Assembly: GCA_013398295.1 (NCBI GenBank)
Contig: VZSF01008218.1
Location: 114,285 to 178,284, forward strand
Direction of reading: 5' to 3'
Origin: Chionis minor
Lineage: Eukaryota > Chordata > Aves > Charadriiformes > Chionididae
DNA length: 64,000 nt
The notes beneath the pieces were generated by a model that searched no databases, was not told where the DNA came from, and saw only the letters and a program-made list of their open reading frames with translations. Position 1 is the first letter of the stretch; each line of letters starts with the position of its first letter. Below, in pieces: positions 38,581 to 51,965 of this stretch. The position numbers were made by a program, and so were the translations under genes.

Positions 38581-41500
38581 TTAAAAATGCAGCTATTTGC
38601 TTTCTATTACATTTCCTGTTCTTCTGGGTTTGATGAGCTCAGTCAAAAACTTTCTGTAAAGTTACAACTTAATAGTTCTTTTAAAAGAAATTGAAAGGAT
38701 AGAGTAATTGAAGAGGGGAGGATTCAAAAGATAAAACTTAAGTGACAGGCTCTGTCTGAAATTATCGCTCAGCTGGTCTTAAGTAAAGAACACAGTATAA
38801 GGCAAAAAGGGGGTTGGGGAAGGATTTTTTTTATGCTCCTTAGTAAAATGTATTTGAAAATATTTAAATTTAGAGGGAGTATATTGGCTGGAATAGTAAA
38901 ATCTATTTAATACCTATATTCCTTTTGGAAATACACTCCTGTTTAAGAATCTATAGCATAAAGAACAGGAATGACTTGAGAAAAGCCGAGTAATTTCTTC
39001 TGTCAGCTGCACATGATTATCAAGGTTTTGTAAACTCAATTAGTAGAGAAGAATATAACCAAAATCTGATTAAATATTAGTGCCAGCAGGGCAGAAAATG
39101 AAACAGAGCATACACATTAATAATCTATTAAATATTCTATCAACTTTGAACAGCTGTAGCAGTTGTCATCAGGCTTTTTTTTTTTTTTTGTGGCATCCTG
39201 CAGATTTGTATAGGACTAGGAAGTCACTATTAGATTATTGCAGTGGGCGGAAAGTCAGAAGTGCCTGTCATTTCTGACTGTGGTGAGGATCTGTGTATAG
39301 GAAAATACTGCTTTTGTGTTTAGCAGAGCTGTCGTCTCCACTTTCATTTGAGGTGTTGATATCTATCTGCATCGTGGCACTGTGTCTGTATCATGATATT
39401 TCTCTGTAAAATGGCTGAAATACAACCTCGGGAGAGCGTTGGAAAATTATTAGGACCTATGTAGAAATATGTCTACTGCTACTACCTTACTATTTGTGGA
39501 AAAGAAAGCATACCGGTCAGGTTGGTAAAATGGCAGGTTGCTTTGCAAACAGAATGATATTCTGTGGAATTGAGCTTTTCATTCTTTCGTAGAAGGTGCG
39601 TGATACCCCCTAGCCAAAATAAATGAGAACATGAATATGGATAGTCTCCGAAAGAATAGAATTAACTGTAACTCCTTGAGTTAAAGTAGGAAACCAAACG
39701 ATTGATATTTTCAACGCTTTTGAGAAGGCATTATAGGGACTATAAGTGACGTGTTCGTAGCTGTAGTCAGTCCTGTGCATGATGGGGAACTGCACCAAGA
39801 AAAAGGAAATAAGCTGGTGCAGAGTGAAGGACCTTGATGACCACGTGCTTCCCAAAGCACGAGAGAGGAACGTGCGGAATGCCATCCCTGGTTCAGACCA
39901 GCTGCTCCACTGGCCCCGTATTCTCTCTTTAAGTGTGGTCAGAAGCATCCAGAAGCACCAGCAGGTGTCTGGAGAGGAACTAAGCAAGTATATATGATAC
40001 TCCCTCTTAGTACGCTTCCAGCATTTGACTTTTTTTCAGCTCAGCTTGTTTACTAACCTGTAACAGATCTCCAGTCTCACCTGGAGTTCATGGAAGATTC
40101 TCTGCCCAGCAGCCTCTGGCGAGGAATTTCGCAGGTCGTCTGCTTGTTGTGTAAAGAGCCGTATCTTTCTGGTTGTTTTGAACCTGTTTCCCACTGCTTT
40201 CTCTTGATAAGTTGCACTTCTTGAACTGGGAAAGACGTATGAAATTTAATCTCTCCCAACCTTTTTTAAATCACCTGCAATTCTAGGTGTAGGCCTTCAG
40301 TAATTCTAAACCTAAATCTAGTATGGCAGGATTTCCGCATGTTTAATAATTAAGCAAAACTGAACATGTGTATGCCTAGGGTTGCTGATAAATTTCATAT
40401 ATGTGCCCTTGAACAATTTTTTGTATGACATAACCCTATATGTACAATTCAGAAAAAGAAATATTAATTTTTTTCATCTTTTATTTGTTTGTTGCTTGTT
40501 GTATTCCAGACTTTATTTACATAGAGGGCCGCAGTCCTAGAGTACCATCTCCAGAATAACTAACTGATCTGAATCAATGTCTACAACCGCTGGTGGACTG
40601 CATGTGGTAGAAAGGAAGGCTTTCATTTGTCAGTCAGTACTTACTCTCAAGTCCTTCTTCCCCTGCTTTTATATAAAAAGAAAAGTGCAAAAAACCTACC
40701 CCCAGCAGATTCTGAAAATAGAAGGAGCTTTCTCCCTTTGTAAATGCCTTGTCTTTGGTGTTTCGGTTTGGTTTTTTTCTTCTCTCTTGAGGGTATTGCT
40801 TTTGCGTTCCCTTGGAGTTTGTTTGCTTGGGTTTTTATTTGTTGGTTTTCTCTAATTTAAGATTTGTTTGCTTTGTTTCCGCTTAATATAAGTGGAAGGA
40901 GACAGTATAACTTTGGAAAAACTGAAGTCTTTACCGTTTATGAAACCACACGAATCTGTGTTGGAGTGAGAACCTAGAAAGGCTGCAAAATAAAGTTTGG
41001 GAATGGAACAGCAGGTTGAAGTTCTGACTTTAATTTACACCTGAGAACCAAGGTAGAACAAAGTTTTGCTAGCAGTTTGTGATAACTAACAATGCATTTC
41101 TTACATGTTCTAAAACATACTCACAAGAGCAATTTTTGAAAATATATTTCTGGTCGGGCTTGGTGATACATTTTGATTTGTCAGAAAGTGTTTACTGTGC
41201 TCTTGTGGTTGTAAATAATCATGCTAATTTGGGCAGCGCTAAATGTGTTCTTCCAAATTCTAATTGTAACTGGGTATAGTTATAGTCACATCCCGTTAAA
41301 AATCATTTTGGTAAGATTTAAGTGCATAGTTCCAACCTAGGAAATGTTCTGGATTGAGTTATGTGGCATCATTTCTAAGAATAGCTTTTACAGTGACCGT
41401 AAGTAATCCTTATTACATTAGTCATCTGTCCTTTGTTCCTTTTTAGTCTTTCCTTTGAGTTGTTCTTCTGTTCATCCTTATACAGGCTAAATTATAAAGG

Positions 41501-44500
41501 AAAAAGATTGTTCTGTTTTGGCCACAAAAATCCAAGTGTTAAGTATTTCTTTCTCTCATCTTTTTACTTAGCAGGAGTACAATTTACTGCACAATGGCAC
41601 GATCCCAAATGCCTGCGCTGTGCAGTGAACTCAAATTAGGATTAAAGATTGTCAATTTTATTCTGAAAAGCAGTGCTAGGATAATATTGGCCATCTACCA
41701 AAGCTGTACAGGCTTGAAAAGTTTTGCTGAGTGTGCACAGAACTCCATTCAAGCATGGGCAGTTCACACTGGCAAAGGTCAGCTCTCTTTCTTATTCTGT
41801 AAGGCCTCTAATTTTTCATCATTAGCGTCTTTGAAGATTGCTGTGGGGTTTTCACAGGAGATAAGGGGTGGACACTGCCTTGTAGTATGATGGCACACGG
41901 GCTGTTAAATATTTAGAGCTGGGTGTCAGAGAATACCTGGAGATTGAGGAGGGTGTGGCGAATGCTGAAAAATTGGAGCAGTATTTTCTTGCCTGTAGAA
42001 AACTCGGCTAGAAAACACAGAATAACACGTGTAAAGTCCATGCTGGTATGGTCATGTAAGTATGTTTCTCTTTGGTTTGCTGTATGAATACATGCAACAA
42101 ACATGGGGCTTACTCGGTTTGGGGATGGAAAAGAGGGAAATCAGTTGTTATAATAAGGAAATAAAATACTTGGTGGAACTAAGCAAACAGGACCAAAACC
42201 GTGTACTCAGGGCCGAACGTTACATTGCACAATGTAATGTGCATGTTTTAGAAAGTAGCAATAACTGACTCGTTACTGCAAGTTTCCAATATTTCCTCCC
42301 CTCCACCTCCCCCAGCTAAAGTAGTGTTCCACTGTGTTGAGACACCGTCTTACTTCCAGGTGAGAGTTATTTCATATCACACTGTGTTATGGTCTACTCG
42401 AGTTCTTGACCTTTTCGTGGCAAGGCTGTAATAGAAACCTTTCCTGCGTTATCTTTTATAGCGATATGGCTATGCAAACATGGATATATCTCTGTAATGA
42501 AGAGACAGCCTGTGACAACAGGCAGGGTTTTTCTAAATCTGGGCACACCATCTTCTTGAACAATATAAGCTAAATCCGTGGTGTGATGGTCACCACGGAA
42601 ACATCTGCACTGGTTTGCAATGTTACAAATTATGGGCAAAGTCAGAAGGTTAAAGTGGGTCACAGCTAAACTGGAAAAGGTTGGCTTAGCTCACCGTGGA
42701 AGATTTTGCAAGTTCAGTCAGCTGACTTTGTAGTGGAGCAGATGATGGGTCTTGCAGAGGCTATTCCGCTAGCTCAGATGTAATGGTAGTGACCCTCAGC
42801 GAAGGATGTCAAAAGCAGTTAGAAACTGAAATGGGGATTAGCACCCTAAATAGGCGCAGGCTTGTCTCTAGTGGCCCTTTGTCGTGGCTTGCAGGATTGA
42901 TAGATTCAGCAACAACACTAGGTTGTAAAATTCAATATTGTCCTGAACGTGGAACATCATCAAATGGCCTGCTTCTGCCTTGATTCTTACCTTATCCGTG
43001 CCATGTGGGCAGGGATAGCTATCAGCATTTTTTTTAACAACAGGAAAAATCAGAAATATTAGAGGAAAGGGCTTGTAGGAGATGTCTCAGTTGAGCCACT
43101 CACCAAAGTTCACCAACAACAGCTAGTTCAAATCTCAATATTGGAAGCCCTGTGCCTTTATACATGGTGCTATTCTAAGTACGTTGAAGTCTGCTCGACT
43201 TCTGAAAGCAGTTTGGCTGCATTCAAATGGAACAGCACCACAGCTAAAAGCTTTTCTTTACTGACAGATGGACTAGTTTAGCTGCATGTCAAAACTGTTG
43301 CTGTTTCTGTAATAGCATAATGACCTGGATCTCCCTCACAGTCTGGTGCAAGATGTAGCTATACTTATTCCACTGGGTATCATGTCTGTTGTTGTTTCCT
43401 TTTATAGGGTGCTTACGGCTTCTCCAGGAAAAGGAAATGTGAGAAGAGTTACATTCACATTTTTTGAGTCTACATTTGTGCCATTAATCAGAATATATTT
43501 CCTTCTGACCCTGAGAACACTCAGGGTTATCCTGGGGCTTGCTGATTGCAGGTGATTCCTCATTCCCTCAAACTGTCTCCACATTATCTTATTTACAGAC
43601 ATGATGAAGGAAACATGATATGCACGGTACATTCCCTTTCTTCCTTTGAATGTAGGCGAGTAGGCTGTGGACAAATCTTTGCTTCCTTCTCTGCTTGCTG
43701 TTTCCAGAAGCAAAGTAATATGCTAAACTGAGAAGCAGAAGGACATGACATGTCCCCACCCTAGCAAGAAATAAACATAACGCTTCTCTGTGCACCAGCC
43801 ATTCCCTGCACGTGCTAATAAAATAGTTTCTACTGCTGTTCAATCATCCCAAGACAGATCAGAGGAGTAGAACGGTGTGCTTACCCTTTGTAAGGGCCCA
43901 AACCTCATGTAGATGGTTCCCCAGCCTTAAGCCACTTCCAGTGTGGTTTCCGTCCACCTCTGGTTCTGTCCAGAGCTAGATCAGTCATGCTCCCTGAGGA
44001 TGTATTTTGCATGAAAAATGAGAAGCCACGTGACAGTAGACACCCTTGGGTGTCCCCAAGACACCCACAGCATCTTGCTGTGCTGAAAGGTTTTATTTGG
44101 CTTACAGAATTTTTAATACAAGTTTAACAGGGTTGGGTTGGGTAGGGTGTGCGTATAGCTTCACTGGATACAGTAATTAAACACAATACTGGCTGGCTGC
44201 TGAATTTGAAGAGGCTTAGATAGTATGACAATGTCTTTTCAGTTGTTACATAGGAGAGATTTACTATGCATGTATTATAAACCTGTGATTTATAAACCTC
44301 ATTGACTTCATTAGTCCCCAGGGCCTTCGTTCTTGTTAGCCTGGAAATGCCTGTTAAATTTCAATTTTTTTATTTTTATTTTTATTTTTTTAATTATGAC
44401 CTCATTAGAGCGAAAACATGGCTCTAGATTCTTGCCTTGCGTAAATCGGCCAAGTCTTGTGACTAACCCCAGCTGAAGATTCAGGCTGTAAATGGAAAGC

Positions 44501-46331
44501 CTGTCCTTTCCAGTTGCCTCTTCCAATCCCAAAGGCTGGCCCTAGTGTTAGAAACATCCTCATGCTAACGCAGAAGGGCGTTTCAGTAACTTGTTTTGTG
44601 TGGCCTCTCGCAGTAAACGCAGTAGTCTCTCAATGTGCCTAAGACTTAAGCAGGCACATGTATGGGACGTAATGCAGTAAATTTATTCAAATGAGGAATT
44701 AGAGATAGGATGTTTAAAAATAATATGCAAAGTGCTGAAGGTTGCGATTGCAGAAGCTGTGAACGCCAAGTGAGATTAGGCTTCAGTCTCCCATTTTTTT
44801 GGGAGGTAAGGGGAGCTTCATTTCCATAGTCCTAAAGTACTGCAGTTAATCTGAAGAGCATCTCACAAAAGTTGTTCAGGGTAAAACAGAAAAATCCCTT
44901 CACTGAAGTTGTCAAATTCCACTTAATGAGTGTCGTCTTTTTTATTATGTTGTTGTTCCATTATTCAAATTCAAAACCATCTTGAGATTATTGCTGGATT
45001 GTGCCGGTTGCACAAGTTCTTGGGGGTTTGCTTTCCATAACAGGTTTCTTCTTCTTTCCCTATTTTAAGATACTGAAAAACCCTTCTACCTAATCTTTTA
45101 CACTAAATCCCAAACAGTTTTACTTGTAGTTGCCAGAAGTAAGTTCCTAATGTCATCTTAATTAGAAACATGTGGTGAAAAAAGAGGCAACTTTTAAGCT
45201 GACACTGTTTTTGAGTTAAAATCTGGCATCCCCTTTCTACTGACAAGCCTGACAACTGCAGCAGCAATCACCTCATCAAATCTCTCCGTTGTGTGTCTCC
45301 TGGTTTTTGGCATCCTTCCTGTCCAAATTTTTATCAGATGAGTGCTTTTTTCTTGGCAAGTATTTTAAATACCTTCTTGTTGCTTTATCTCTGCACCGTC
45401 ACCCTTTGCCCTTAATGTCATTTCTCACATGTAAGACTGTGGCAGAATTCGAAACAAATTAGTTAGGAACGTAGATTCAAAGACCGGTTTTTCCTCTTGG
45501 CTCACCAGTCCCTTCTCCTCCCTCCCCACTTTTTAAACAGCAGCGTGTCACAGATACCACAGGAATAGTCAGTCTTCAGGATGCATTTTTGGTGCTGTAA
45601 ATCCCCAGTGCCGCATCTACCTTCATTCTGCTATGGCATGTCCTGTGTTGCTTTTCTTTGTCTTGCTTTTTCGCACCGTTGGAAGGTTTTCAGCTGGAGA
45701 TACCTGGATCTTTAACGCTGAGTTTTGGAAATACTCAGTAGGCTATGTCTGAATAAAAATCTTTTGGTATACATGCTTTAGACCGCAGCCAAACTAGATA
45801 TCCTTTCTGCAGCCTTTCTCAAAGCGGGGCTGGAATAGATTTTCTTGCAAGAATTCTGGTATTTCCTCTTCTAGTTGCTGTTGATAGCAAAGTTGATTCC
45901 GAACCTTGAAATTCTGATGAAACCAAGGAATATTTTGGGAGGGGGGAACTTATCCAAATAATTTGTTTCTTCAAATAAAGACATAAATATTGGATGACAT
46001 TTGCAAGCTGAATTCATATGAATAAGGATAATTTTAGCACGTGTCCAAAGAAAATTCTCCTAAAGGACTTCAGTTATATGTCTTTGCTAAATATTAGAAA
46101 AGTGCTGAATCTCAGACGACATTTGTAAGTAGGTAGAGGAACAGTCAAGTAGAATTATGTCTTCCCCTCCATATATTGTTTAAAAATGAAAAATAAGTTT
46201 CGTAGAAGCAGGATCCTATCGGCCTTTTATGTCTTAGTTAAGCTGTATGGTTTGTCAGACTCTTGGAGTTTATGGTTCAATACTCAGCCTAAGTTGAGAC
46301 TGCTTTTTGTAGCTTAGATGGAAAAAAGAAA
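38581..46331. other. Gene-free unique sequence
   Basis: Holds a T15 run at 39175-39189 and a T/A simple tract at 44365-44392. The many 60-125-codon open frames on both strands (for example 39610-39987 minus, 41594-41890 plus, 43402-43713 minus) match no family I recognise. A three-armed small repeat of GACACCC/GGGTGTC lies at 44039-44066. No interspersed repeat is identified. Confidence 0.5.
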
Positions 46332-46345
46332 GGGGGGGGGGGGGN
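46332..46345. other. G13 run ending in an ambiguous base (assembly join)
   Basis: Thirteen G residues are followed by one N and then AAAAAA. A single N directly after a G homopolymer marks an unresolved base or contig join. Sequence length and continuity here are uncertain. Confidence 0.9.
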
Positions 46346-48059
46346 AAAAAATTTAACAGTTTTTGAGCCTCAGTGAATCCATGGTTCCCAAAGTAGTGTT
46401 ACAGAGATAGCTTTATTTTGTGTCTCTTTGGAGGACTCTTTAGAATAAAAAGCATTCTCACTAGGACTTTATTCTATATAGTACTAGAGAGATGTTAGAA
46501 ACCTTTTTGATACCTTTTTATCCTTTAACTTTTGTGACCAAAGGACTCTTAACTGCTTGTGAAACAATCTGACTGACTGTGCAAGTCTTCACTAAGTTCC
46601 AGCTGCTGCCCCACCAGGTTGGGGTTTTTTTGTGAGACTGGTGTGGTAATATAAAAAGTGACATACAACTGCCTTGAAAGGAGTTTTAACCCTGAACAGG
46701 TACAGCAAAATTCATTACGGTATAGACAGCTCTAATTGCTGGCGTCAAGGACAGTATCTGTGGACAAGGGTCCATGTCTTCTGGTAATTTCTGCCCAATA
46801 AGGAGAGCTGATACCAATGGCGGTTGATGTGTCTGCAAAACTGAATCCCTTTCTCATAGAAACCATATCAACATTGCAAAATCCTCTTTTGAAGCTGCTG
46901 GATTGCCATTAGGTTTTAATGTAGTTATTTTTACATTACTAAACAGGCTGTATTTAAGCAGTTGAATTGAGCGATGAAAGGTTCTGGCTCCAATTCCCAA
47001 CTATTTCTGTATTGTTAAATTAGTCCTTCTTATGCACAGTTGTTTGGGAAAAAAATATTTCTCCGGTTTCAAATGCGGCATGGAAATTAACATTTTGATT
47101 GAAAAGAGGAAATCTACTGATCAAATTCCATTTTGTTTGATACTGGCATCTTCATTCTGTAGGAATACAGGAAATAATTTTTTTGTTTTCTGGGTTGGGG
47201 ATTGTCTTGGGTCATGCTCTGCTTTGAAATCAAATAAAGACGCATTGTTACAATAGAGATTAGGCTGCTTTGCTTGTAAAAAGTAAAATGAGGTGTTCAA
47301 GTTGGAAAAAACCAAAGATACTCAGTCACTTTTCAAAGGTCTTTTACAGCAAAAATCTGTAAAATAGAAGTTGTGCTGTTCTAAATCTCCTTTCAGAGGG
47401 CACAGTATGTCTTAACACCTCTTTGTAATTTGTGTATCTGTACTGCAGTGCTGTCATTTTCGGGATGTTCTTGAAGTGTGCAAAATGCTGTCTAAGAATG
47501 TGTCTTTTGTGGACCCCAGGCTGTCGGTTTGTCCCCTCCACTGCATGGCAAAGAAGCGGAGGAGAGGCTAACGGTGCTTTCAGATGTAATCCATTCTACT
47601 GAAGCGAAGTATTCCCTCGGTGTATTTTGTTTCTGACCTGTGTCATACTTGAAGGTTAAAGTTTTTGCAACGTGAGCCTAAAATGAATTTTGCACAATTG
47701 TATTTTCAAAAATAAATTACTATAGCAGCTCTCACTGAGAACACTGTAAGCTGCCGAATGCTCAGCAAATCTCAACCCTCTTCAGGGTGCCATGAACAGG
47801 CAATAAACTTCAAATGGTTTTGAATTTGAGTAATGGAGCATTAAGGAAACATCCTAATTAAGGTAAATTTGGCGATTTTATTGGAGCCAGTTTTCTGATT
47901 TCTTCAGTCGATGAAGAGCAGTGTAAGCTGCTGGACGCAGAGCGTTTTGGGATGCTGGCTGCTTCTTTTCATTGCCTAATGGGACTTAAGCTCGTCTGAA
48001 TGTCCAGCCACAGTTGTAGTGCTAAGTTCCTTTGAAAACTCCAGCTGTAAATCCCAACT
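46346..48059. other. Unique sequence with possible conserved noncoding element at its right end
   Basis: Open frames at 47032-47256, 47121-47315 (minus) and 47344-47541 (minus) are unremarkable. From about 47590 to 47960 the sequence is repeat-free and rich in words such as CTAATTAAGG and GCACAATTG. That gives it the look of a conserved noncoding element, but nothing specific can be assigned. Confidence 0.35.
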
Positions 48060-48960
48060 TAGGCAACTAATGAAGTGGGCTCATTTTTCAACGCCAGCAC
48101 CAGCCCCCCGTGAAGGCAGTAGAAGCAGCTAAGTGTGCAGAGTTCATTTCTATAGATGAACTAGGTTTCTATCATCTCAACTCCAGGGGCAGGTGTTTTT
48201 CAAGCGGCGAAGCACTAGGTTCTAAGGGCAAGATCAGCGTGCTTCAAAGCTTTTACGAGCAGCAGGACAATGCACAAAATGCTGATCAGGTGCATAAAAA
48301 GTGACTAAAAAAGTCTCTAACTGCCATTAGTGGAGCTGCCTGAGAGTTCAATGCTCCGCTGCTGCACATCAGCAGAGGCTGCCATTTTGGCCGTACTGAG
48401 GCTTTGATGGCCGAGTCCTTCCTTGGCCTCTTCTGGTTTGCAAATTCCACGTCCCTTGAGGGTAATAGTGCACGTCTGAGCGGGCAGCACGCAGTTCAGC
48501 GCAGGCCATGGCGGTCACAGACACATTCACCCCAAAACAGCAGGCAGAAGGGTAATGGCACGCTGGTCACAGGGATGGAGCGTATTCGGAATGGCCATGG
48601 GAGAATCAGGACTTTCCTCTACCTCTCCAGCGCTCTCTGACAATTTATTTTCCTCTCCCTCTCCCGCACCGTGACCTCTGTGGAGAATCCTCTGGGTTGG
48701 TTCTCCCTCACGCCGCGGGTCACCCTGCTCTGTGACCTGCCCGGTTGTCCTCATTTCAGTGAGCGCGTCCAAGCCTCACTCCAGCCTAGGGAACGTGTTT
48801 CCCGTGGAGCACCACAGGGCTCCAGCTTGTCCCACCAGGGGCTGTGCAGCAGCTTCTTGCCCAGAGGGTCGGGGAAACGGAGCAGAGCCTTGTTTCTTCC
48901 CCGTGGAGGGATGCGCGCGGGTACCAGCGTTCCAGTATATTGCAGAACACAGGTTTAGCT
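48060..48960. other. GC-richer islet with overlapping open frames
   Basis: This stretch is clearly richer in G, C and CpG than the surrounding AT-rich DNA, for example around the CACGCCGCGGGTCACC words near 48710. Open frames occur on both strands (48404-48640, 48671-48958 and 48732-48998 plus; 48527-48772 minus) and none shows a recognisable domain. A CCTCATTTCAG polypyrimidine-AG, ending near 48761, resembles a 3' splice site. A GCTGCCATTTTGGCC word near 48378 resembles a YY1 site. It could be an untranslated or noncoding exon, a weak CpG island, or an old GC-rich repeat. I cannot choose between these. Confidence 0.4.
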
Positions 48961-49086
48961 TCTGGAAATCTAATTTTTTCTCTACAGTTGCATTATAGGG
49001 ATCTTAGGTGCTAGTTAACTTACAAAGGCGGAATGGTTCTCTTTGTTGCCAGTTTAATATCTTCATGGGTTTGGGCCTATCTGTGA

Positions 49087-49107
49087 TTTTTTTTTTTTTT
49101 TTTTTTT
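49087..49107. repeat. T21 homopolymer
   Basis: Twenty-one T residues are followed by CTTTTTCCCC. The tract gives a phenylalanine run to the short open frame at 49008-49193, which is therefore unlikely to be coding. Confidence 0.95.
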
Positions 49108-51779
49108 CTTTTTCCCCTCAAGCGCCTAAGTTAAAAAACTGGAATTTAGGGACCGCTGTAAATTTAATCATAAAATACTTTAAATTCCTTTGAACATACT
49201 ATCATGTGAACATTCATAAGATTTTCTTTGATTCTCATGGTATAACGTGCAATTCTTTTACTAAATCATGTTGCAGAAGCGTAGTCAACCATGAAAATGG
49301 CTACAAACCATAGAGCGTTCCTGTGACCGCGTCCCCGAAGGGTGGTTCGCTCACCACTTTGCATCACGGCGCCATGTTGTTACTTAACGAGCGAAAGTAT
49401 TTTTGGATGCTTTGTATACGACAGCCAAGGCTTTAACTGACCCGTCGCCCGGAAATGAAGACAAATGGTAACTCTCCAATCTGCTTCCAAATGTTATTCG
49501 TAGTTATTTTCCAGCCTTACATAGAACATGTGCTGCAAGGCAAAGGCCGTGGCACAAATGGACAATCAGCCTGCTTTTGAATTGCTAACTCTCACTTTGA
49601 GGCCCAGTTTTGATGTTACTTGAAATAGCGGTGTGTGGAGAAGAGAAAGTTACAATCTCATGTGTTAATAGAAGAAAGTATTAGGAATTGAGATGCTGAT
49701 TTATTAGAAGATCTTGCGGAGCGGCAAAGCAAAGCTCTTAAAGCCTGTGTTCAAAGGGAATGCTCAACACAAGGATTTAAGACCAACCACACGTCTTTTT
49801 TAGCATAATGCCACGCCGAGTTGTAGAATGGGCGCGCAGGAAAAAATACGGTAACAATAATGTTGTTGGAAGAAGGCTAAGCACGCCTTTATGAAAAACC
49901 AACATTGCGCGAGCAGTCTCGTTGCCGGTATTGTTCTCCTCTTGCGTTGCAGCATGTGCAGCATCCAGGTCACTGCCAGTGCAAACCAGACAAGCTTAAG
50001 CTGCGATGAGTGATGCTGAAGGGGGGGCAGGGTAAGGGGGGGGCTGCCTGTGTGGATCTGGATTGTCTCAAACCCAGACCCCAAGCAGAGATCCAGCGCT
50101 GGCAAACACAGCCGGAGTCTGTGGGGAAACTCTGCAACTGGAGTCCGCGGGGAATGGGAAAGAGTGGTTCCAGATAGGCCACCTTGACAAAGGTATTAGG
50201 TGTAGCGGGACATGCTGGTGTTCTGAACACATTGACAGTTATGAGCTTTTCAAGCGAATGTTTCTCATTTCTTTTTTCTCTTTGTTAGTTAAGTTGGATT
50301 GGGTGGCTGGTGCTGAAACAATTTAATCCTTGTCTACAAAGCAATTTATTGCAAGTTATTGCATCCTATTGCAAGTGATTGCTTTATTGTTGTTGGCGTG
50401 TTCTGTGCTTTTTCTCTTAGAAATTTCATTTTGCAAATGTAGTAATAATATTTTACATGTGTAGAGTGCCTTTCGTCACAAAATACTTCACAAACTAGAT
50501 AGAGATTTTGCAGTCAGTTGTTTGAAAGAGACTTATGCTGGTATCAGGACGCGTAGCTATCTTTACCCATGTAGTCTGGCCAGGCTGAAGCTTTATCTTG
50601 CTATCTACATTCTTGTAACCTATATTGTCACCTGAGTAATAAATAGCCAACTTCCATTCCCGGCGAAGATGCATTTACTGCTGTGACTCAAAAACTAAAG
50701 TACTTGCTGGGTAGGAAAACAGTTTCAATTATACTGACTGCCACCCTGTTTGCCTGACTGGCCACAAAGCTAAGGAAAAAAAAAAAAAAAGTGTAAGGAA
50801 GGAACTTGAGACCTAAACAAATGCATCTTTGCGTCTTGTTATTTTCTTTTTGTGCATTGTTTTAGGCAGGTATGACTTCAAAAAGTGTTACTGATCCAGA
50901 CCCTGTGTTTACTTGACCAACTTCTGTCGGTTTTAAAATCTGTATTTGTCTTATAGTTATTTTATTGTGTGTTATAGCCTGAAGCTAAGACAGTGTTTAA
51001 TAAAGTTGACCAGCTAGAGGTAAGGGCACGAGATTCTGTGCTCTGTGGTAAGCTGGCCTTAAATTGAGCAAATCCTTGGAAATTCTATGGCATTCAGTGA
51101 AAGAACTGAATTAATTTAAACTGAACTGCACGCAACCTTTTAAAAATTAAATCTGCTACATATATGGATAATGCTGCTCTTAAATATTCAGCCTCTGCTA
51201 CTTACTCTAATTCAGTGGATTTTTTGCTGTCTCCACATAACTTCCGTGTAAAAGGAAAGGCTAATCCACTGGTTCAGACAAAAGTCTTAAGCGCGACTGA
51301 TCTGTGTTCTGTTTCCTTTTTATCATGTTCATGCATGTTTTTCTCCATCTGTAAAAAGGAGATGACAGCGCTTCACTGCCTCATGATTGTGTAAGGCTAA
51401 ATACATTGATTGTGAGAGGTTCAAAATGATGGAGCCAAGTATTGTAACTAGGCCAATTTCTATAGAGAGATGCCTTCAAATTAGAAGTTGGGATGTTCCG
51501 TCTCGGAAAAGCGTGGAGGAACAGATTAGCTACCTTGCTCGACGTATTTAGTAGTGAAATGGTTAACCAAATAGATATACAGGCGATGTTTAGGTTTCAG
51601 AGTTAACACCCTATTGAGATGATTGAAAATAGTTCACATCTTGCTGAACTGTCATTTTGAGCTGTCTGCCAATTTAAGAACATATTGCTGCCTCAGTTAA
51701 CATATGGTTCGAGTTGATACAGTTTTCTGTGCAACCATGAGAGCTAGACACATCATTATATGAAAATGAAAACAAATGG
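49108..51779. other. Gene-free unique sequence
   Basis: Contains an A15 run at 50776-50790 and imperfect short repeats of TTATTGCAAG-type words at about 50341-50390. Open frames at 49800-50230 (minus) and 50063-50326 (plus) overlap each other across strands and have no recognised domain. I see no RNA gene or interspersed repeat. Confidence 0.5.
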
Positions 51780-51965
51780 CTGAGGCCTGAGCTGGCTGCT
51801 TTAGGCCCCCCTGGCGTAAGCAGGAGTTCAAAGCCACCTAGTCTTCCCATTTGGAGATTCCTGCGGCATGAGAGAGTCCGGGGGCGACGGTGCCGCGATA
51901 GCCGGCTCCTGTGCCACGGAGCCGCGGCACGCAGCCTGCGAGGGGACGTTCCCAGGAAAGAAGTT
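51780..51965. other. CpG-rich islet with nested inverted repeat
   Basis: This islet of under 200 bp is strongly CpG-rich, unlike the surrounding AT-rich DNA. It includes GTCCGGGGGCGACGGTGCCG and GAGCCGCGGCACGC. Within it, CGGCTCC (51903-51909) and GGAGCCG (51918-51924) are perfect 7-bp inverted arms, with outer TGCCG/CGGCA extending the pairing potential. It is too short to meet the usual CpG-island length. It may be a regulatory element or a remnant of an old GC-rich repeat. The minus-strand frame covering it is arginine-rich because of base composition. Confidence 0.5.

Noticed and set aside
43120..43145. AGTTCAAATCTCA, similar to a tRNA T-loop / B box
   Set aside because: No A box, acceptor stem pairing or anticodon arm can be folded around it.
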